From positions 28,388 through 92,387 of the forward strand of contig JAFQYM010000024.1 in the NCBI GenBank assembly GCA_017406465.1: 64,000 nucleotides of DNA, given 5' to 3'. The DNA is from Kiritimatiellia bacterium (GTDB taxonomy: Bacteria; Verrucomicrobiota; Kiritimatiellia; RFP12; UBA1067). Made by a program: the position numbers and the translations under genes. Below, piece by piece: positions 60,601 through 64,000 of this stretch. Each line of letters begins with the position of its first letter. Positions within the stretch are counted from its first letter, which is position 1. Below the pieces are notes generated by a model. It saw nothing but the letters and a program-made list of their open reading frames with translations. It was not told the DNA's origin and searched no databases.

Positions 60601-63575
60601 TCGTACGCTATCTCCCAGGTGCCGGCAAGAGCGTTGCGCGACTCTGTAACGTTCTCAGACACCTTAGCGTCAAGCGTCACCCATTCGCCCTTGACGTCGT
60701 CGTATCCGAGAACCTCCCAGCTGTACGGGTCGCGGCCTTGCTCGTCGTTCGCCGTGTACCAGCGGTAGCGCGTTAGCGCGAACGCATCTTCGTAGACCAT
60801 GTCGATGTAGCACTTGGCGCGCGCCTCCTCGCTCCTGCCGTTGCCGCCGCGGCGGTCGAGCCACTTCGTCGAAGTGGAGCCGTCCACCGCGTATCCGGGA
60901 GCCTCGCCGGACGGGAAGTTTTCGTATCCGCTATAACTCGTCGTATCGTATTCGATGGACGAAGGCGATATCTTGGTCCACCCGCTGTAAAGTTCGATTT
61001 CCGACAGCTGCATCATGTCGTTATTCGACTTCGTCCTCGATATGTGGAAACGGAACTTCTTGTATTTGGGCGTCGGATCGGTCCATTCGTCCGCCGTGAT
61101 TCTGGCGTCTTCGAGCGCGGCGAGCGTGCCTACCGTGACAGCCTTGTCCAGCTTCACGGTGTCGGCCGCGTTCGTGAAAATCGCATTGTCGCCCGAGACG
61201 AACGTCTCGTCGGCGTTCTCGCCCCACACGGCGTCGGACCAGTTCGCGCCCACGGTTCCGCCGCCGTACACCCTGTCTTCCGATTCATGGGTTATCGTTA
61301 TGTCGCCGTCTTCGTCTATCCCTATAATGTATCCCTCCTCGGAGCATGTGAACTTCGCGGCATCTGAGGCGGAAAGACCGGTTCCTGTGACAAGCTTGCT
61401 GGCTTCGTTCACGGGGAGCGCGGAAAGGACCTTCGGGGTGAACACGAACGGACTCTCAGCTGTCGCGTTCACCGTCACGTTCGATCCCGTGGCGACGGCG
61501 AATGCGTCAGAACCTGAGGAGGAGACGTCGAACCTGAACGCGAAGCCCGCACCGAACGTCACGTCGCCCAGAGTGTTCGTCTCGACAGCGCCGTTGTCGA
61601 AGACGTGCATCGTGCCGCCGTTCAGCGAGAGCGAAATGGTTTCGTTCGTGAAGGTGGCGGACGAGAGGTTCATCGTGCCGCCGTTCATGACGATCGCTCC
61701 GGCGGCAAACGTTATTCCCGAAGACGACGTGTCGTTTATCGTGCCGGAGTCGCACTGCAACGCGCCGGTGAAATACTGGTCGTAGTATATGTCGATCTTG
61801 TCGGTGCCCTGCTTCACGATGCCGCCCGTGCCGCGCAAATGGCCTTTGAGGACTGTGTTGTGGTTGCAGACCACGGTCAGACCGTCGCCTTCGACGACGA
61901 ACGGCGCGTCGTCACGCCTGTCCTGCATGAGGAAGTCAGAAGAGTTGGCGCGCGATTCGAACGTCGCCCCGTCGAACTTGATTTCGACGTTCTCCCGTTC
62001 GCGTCCGACGAAGATGCGCTGCGCCTTGACGTACGCCCCGTCCACGAATTCCGCCTTATACCAGCCGCCGGAAAGCATCGCTGATTCGTCCCAGTATGTC
62101 GTGTTGGAGTAGTCGCTCTTGATGCCGAAGTCTATGCAGTCGGAAACAACCACGTTCGCGTTTGAAACGAGCATGTAGCCTTCCGGAGAAATGGCGAATT
62201 TCGTGTCTTTCTGCCCCCAAGAGAGGCGTCTGGCCATAGTAAGAGTTCCGCCGTCAGTGACAAGAAGGTCCGCGCGAGGATTCTGGCACTGCGAATCGTT
62301 TGACGGAATCATGTATATTTCGCTGCTGCACGCGAACTCCGACCCTTCCCCGGTTATCTCGATGATCGTCTTGCCATAGTCGTGATGCTGGATGTAGTTG
62401 TTGTTCGAGCCGATGACAAGCCGGCCGCCGTCTTTTATCAGCAGGTGGCATTCGCGGTCCGCCGATTCGGGAGAAAGAACGATCCTCGGGGCGCCCGTGA
62501 ACACGGCTCGTGAGCCAATGACCCATTCCGCCGGGGCGTCGTCGCCGATCGTCCAGTTCTCGCTGCCCGTGCTGTAGGTGCCGTTGTAGAATGCGACCGA
62601 GCCGTCCTTCGGCAGAATCGCGGTAGTGACGGAAAGCGAATTGCCGCCCAAGTCGAGTCCGCCCGCCTGCATGTCGATTCCGTTCGAAATGCCCGCCGAG
62701 GCGACGAGCGTCCCGGCGCCTGTCTTGGCGAAAGACGACACCGGTGCCATGCCAAGCGTAAGCGTCGTGCCTTCCGAAACTTCGATTTCGTCCGCCGAAA
62801 GCGTCGGCGAGTAGTCTATCGTCCATTTGCCGGCGCTCGCCTTTCTCTCCGACGTTGCCGTGAATCCGCTGCGGACGTCCAAGTCGACCCATCTTGCCTC
62901 AGACGAATCCGGATTGTCATTCGAGCCTTGCAACCTCCACGCGGCAGGGTCTCTCGCCTCGGCATCGTTAGCGGTGAACCATTCATACTTCGTGACCTGC
63001 TTTGGCTCGCTGAACCCGACCGCAAGCCACACGGCGTCGAGGCTCGCCGGCGACGAGCCGTCCTTGAGGCGCCTGTCGAGCCACTTTGTGTCAATATTTC
63101 CATCGACGAGTTTGTATGGCGCCTCATTATCAGGGTACTTTTCGTTGTCCACGTTCACTGTAGATGAATCGTAGTACCGCTGGATATTCCCCTGTGTTAT
63201 GTCCGTGTCGCCGCTGTAGAGCTTCAGCTCGGCGATCTGGACCATGCCGTTGTCATTGCCTTTGCGCCCCTCTATCTTGAAGCGAAAGTAAGTGTATGAG
63301 TTGGTCGTCGCCGCCTCGCCTTTGGAGATCGTCGTGGGGATGGAGGCGGAAATCTTCGCCGCCGTGACGTCCGTATCGACAGTCGCGCTGGCGGTTTTAT
63401 CTCCGTAGTAGTCTGAGAACACGGCGTTGTCCCCGTCTTCGAAACAGTCGCCGCCGATGCCGATCCAGTTTCTGCCGCTCCATGCCGTGCTGCCGGATTG
63501 CGGATGCCAAAACTTGTCGGACGCAAAGGCGCACGACGCGGCGACTAGGGCAAATGCAAGAACTGTCTTTTTCAT
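57606..63575 (-). CDS. Giant autotransporter-type beta-strand-repeat surface protein
   Basis: 1,989 aa. Start at 63575 with AAGGAGGAA and a signal peptide (KKTVLAFALVAASCAFASDK). The protein is built of three large units. Each of the first two begins with a discoidin-like (F5/8C) region (FRFKIEGRKGNDNG / FRFHISRTKSNND, then KWLDRR) and continues with beta-helix strands of the autotransporter-associated type (SSFAKTGAGTLVASAGISNG, VVKKGAGTLKVTQPLENG, EITKGGAGTVTVAGKG). No outer-membrane barrel follows; the end is GFSLKIR. Likely a surface mannan-binding scaffold or adhesin. First gene of the operon. Confidence 0.85.
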   Translation of the reverse strand: MKKTVLAFALVAASCAFASDKFWHPQSGSTAWSGRNWIGIGGDCFEDGDNAVFSDYYGDKTASATVDTDVTAAKISASIPTTISKGEAATTNSYTYFRFKIEGRKGNDNGMVQIAELKLYSGDTDITQGNIQRYYDSSTVNVDNEKYPDNEAPYKLVDGNIDTKWLDRRLKDGSSPASLDAVWLAVGFSEPKQVTKYEWFTANDAEARDPAAWRLQGSNDNPDSSEARWVDLDVRSGFTATSERKASAGKWTIDYSPTLSADEIEVSEGTTLTLGMAPVSSFAKTGAGTLVASAGISNGIDMQAGGLDLGGNSLSVTTAILPKDGSVAFYNGTYSTGSENWTIGDDAPAEWVIGSRAVFTGAPRIVLSPESADRECHLLIKDGGRLVIGSNNNYIQHHDYGKTIIEITGEGSEFACSSEIYMIPSNDSQCQNPRADLLVTDGGTLTMARRLSWGQKDTKFAISPEGYMLVSNANVVVSDCIDFGIKSDYSNTTYWDESAMLSGGWYKAEFVDGAYVKAQRIFVGRERENVEIKFDGATFESRANSSDFLMQDRRDDAPFVVEGDGLTVVCNHNTVLKGHLRGTGGIVKQGTDKIDIYYDQYFTGALQCDSGTINDTSSSGITFAAGAIVMNGGTMNLSSATFTNETISLSLNGGTMHVFDNGAVETNTLGDVTFGAGFAFRFDVSSSGSDAFAVATGSNVTVNATAESPFVFTPKVLSALPVNEASKLVTGTGLSASDAAKFTCSEEGYIIGIDEDGDITITHESEDRVYGGGTVGANWSDAVWGENADETFVSGDNAIFTNAADTVKLDKAVTVGTLAALEDARITADEWTDPTPKYKKFRFHISRTKSNNDMMQLSEIELYSGWTKISPSSIEYDTTSYSGYENFPSGEAPGYAVDGSTSTKWLDRRGGNGRSEEARAKCYIDMVYEDAFALTRYRWYTANDEQGRDPYSWEVLGYDDVKGEWVTLDAKVSENVTESRNALAGTWEIAYDVEEQPSLRVSEAITVAEGKTLTVDAPFGGKVVKKGAGTLKVTQPLENGLVLEAGGLDLSGGSLGFSAGDLSADGVIAYYNGTFTYAVDPLDPGLNMPRLWTIGEGATVSGPTYASINTPQDGEDYELRVDGGRLVLGSGTSWMQSNSTGKFKLSVTNGAAAAFAGNLYCVASNEKVLDLAQIDIDVKDDAALSVGRNFTFGRENTKHAKVLYAALSVVGASLSVGEGLHLGDVNDDSTSRAGWYHLYFGTNSVVTVRDLKVWDDRDETTVVFDGATIKSRGEHTEFIKFASRNDIPRGSSPFEIAAGGLTIANEHNVAVADTLKGAGALTKTGGGLLKFSAGQEFTGAFTIAGPVDFNGQTFASSGVVLAPGGSMAVTYGKGGFSGLCPVTVSEITATADNPFVVSVTYDVDVEQNKYFDLFPAATGWTDADLAKISINGLDLEVRNGKLYGIVTPVERTWSNASGDTLMTTSGNWTGGEGPKGFDSVLFPLAAGGTASNDYASLTLSGVRFAAGAGEFAISGNGLDVRAVTNESANVQTFSCAVRDSGATLGLGGSGDIAFVGGLTTGASTEITKGGAGTVTVAGKGPGGRLVLNEGGFRLADLGSNTTNPFSTASDAMSVAGTLDLGGATQTVTMSSTSGETFALDGFTLTNGVVKIATGNHYFAPNGSFTLCGSGTEVRIEGTDGPVLNFARGDSEGKMHVKIADGARLYSHSSQENVYVASGSGVSEVTIELQNGGRFHPDNCDTQFGRSGNTAIMFGEGSWVDVNRNAFYLVGDSAGAVATVNITNGNFKAGLVCGGRSGWESAPDVSVAEFNMKGGTLNVRGLVAYNIASFRAVLDGVTITPDQDNDDFFKVDGYAGGGTPFKIGEDGIEFTTDHAIGIAQTLAGEGGITVSAGTLTVTTNQAYTGATVLKSGTTLTATGMEFAGSISLESGASITVPEIAEGKKFVRIAKAAAFEGVDETEKDDDGNHFFTTSDGWLCYGRRPGFSLKIR

Positions 63576-63601
63576 AACTGTATTCCTCCTTGGCAACACA
63601 T

Positions 63602-63607
63602 ATTATA
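63602..63607 (-). promoter_or_regulatory. -10 box of the mannan operon
   Basis: TATAAT lies 26 nt before the ATG of the adhesin gene, leaving room for the AAGGAGGAA ribosome binding site. No clear -35 is seen, so an activator may be needed. Confidence 0.5.
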
Positions 63608-63670
63608 TCCTAAATCCACCGCCAGCGGAGAGCTGGTGTGTACCACTTTTTTTGGAACTACTGCAATTTG

Positions 63671-63704
63671 TAGAAAACCGAGGTCGTGCGACCTCGGTTT
63701 TCTA
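63671..63704. terminator. Perfect 16-bp-stem hairpin terminator upstream of the mannan operon
   Basis: TAGAAAACCGAGGTCG and its exact complement CGACCTCGGTTTTCTA are separated by two bases. The A- and T-rich ends make it a bidirectional intrinsic terminator. It would insulate the operon promoter from transcripts entering from the right. Confidence 0.75.
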
Positions 63705-63745
63705 TCGTTGGACAAAAGGGTGTAGAGTAGAGCGGGAACCAACAA

Positions 63746-64000
63746 GACTTGATTGCCACAGTAGATTGCCACAGCAGACTTTCGACTTCGTATTCACAAC
63801 GCCCGCGCTGAGGATCCCTGCGTGAGGACGTGGCTATCGCGTGGCCATGCCCAAAACCCGATTGGCTCGCTCCCCATCGCGGCGAATCTGACGCGCCCAA
63901 CACTTTATTGTGGTTGAAAAGCGGACGCGGGTGGTTGAGTAGAAATCTTGTCGTTCTTGTATTCGACCCGAAGGATGGTTGGCTCGTGGTTGCGTGGCAC
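63746..64000 (-). repeat. 255-bp inverted repeat, right copy
   Basis: Reverse complement of 42883-43137. It runs to the last base of the window, so its full length is unknown. No gene is seen in it; 63705-63745 between terminator and repeat has no recognised feature. Confidence 0.92.

Overview
The window looks like a chromosomal segment of a GC-rich, Gram-negative, polysaccharide-degrading bacterium, most likely from the PVC group (Kiritimatiellota, Lentisphaerota or Verrucomicrobiota). Reasons: LacI-sensor/AraC-HTH 'XylR-type' regulators, Tat-exported Gfo/Idh/MocA and isomerase proteins, secreted SUMF1-fold and BspA-LRR proteins, giant autotransporter-type beta-strand-repeat proteins and many exported glycoside hydrolases. 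No complete rRNA, tRNA or other strong phylogenetic marker is present, so this placement is an inference. Genes are densely packed. At least ten junctions are 4-bp ATGA overlaps, and several genes appear to have leaderless promoters (a TATAAT-like box 6-8 nt before ATG).

Layout. 1-4.7 kb (minus): an ExbB-ExbD-TPR-VWA-glycosyltransferase operon for cell-envelope energisation or assembly. 4.7-5.4 kb: non-coding stretch with small palindromes and a transposase relic. 5.4-12.8 kb (minus): a 1.8-kaa BspA/Ig-like surface protein and a secreted SUMF1-fold protein. 12.8-15.6 kb: an accessory pocket with an FRG-domain three-gene cassette and a PIN toxin/antitoxin pair bracketed by ~149-bp direct repeats. 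15.7-22.6 kb (minus): housekeeping genes (glycogen phosphorylase, AsmA-like, LolA-like and TPR proteins, YhcH, NYN nuclease, PrmC). 22.6-36.3 kb: a xylan/uronate/rhamnose catabolic region (XylR-type regulator, GH10 xylanase, enolase-superfamily dehydratase with a decayed duplicate, SDR, MFS transporter, RraA-like protein, Gfo/Idh oxidoreductase, isomerase, GH106 rhamnosidase). 36.5-42.1 kb: a VapBC pair, a group II intron nested in a RAYT-derived element, a GH28-GH43 fusion, and a second copy of the RAYT remnant.

42.1-64.0 kb: the most striking part. A 20.4-kb minus-strand run of eight genes encodes what looks like an alpha-mannan (yeast or plant mannan/N-glycan) utilisation system: a 1,989-aa surface adhesin, a GH125-GH92 fusion, a CotH-kinase protein, a GntR-LacI hybrid regulator, a second GH92, a GH130, an orphan GH92 tail with its own signal peptide, and a peptidase-GH76-EEP trimodular protein. 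The locus is bracketed by a 255-bp inverted repeat (four mismatches by eye), one copy running off the window end. Next to the left copy lie the 3' half of a 5S rRNA gene and an rRNA-type terminator. This suggests the mannan locus is a genomic island that inserted at, or recombined into, an rRNA operon.

How the genes could cooperate: GH76 cuts the alpha-1,6-mannan backbone, GH92 trims alpha-1,2/1,3 branches, GH125 releases alpha-1,6-mannose, and GH130 handles beta-mannosides. In the xylan region, GH10 and GH106 release xylo-oligomers and rhamnose, while the enolase, SDR, RraA and MFS proteins import and catabolise acidic sugars.
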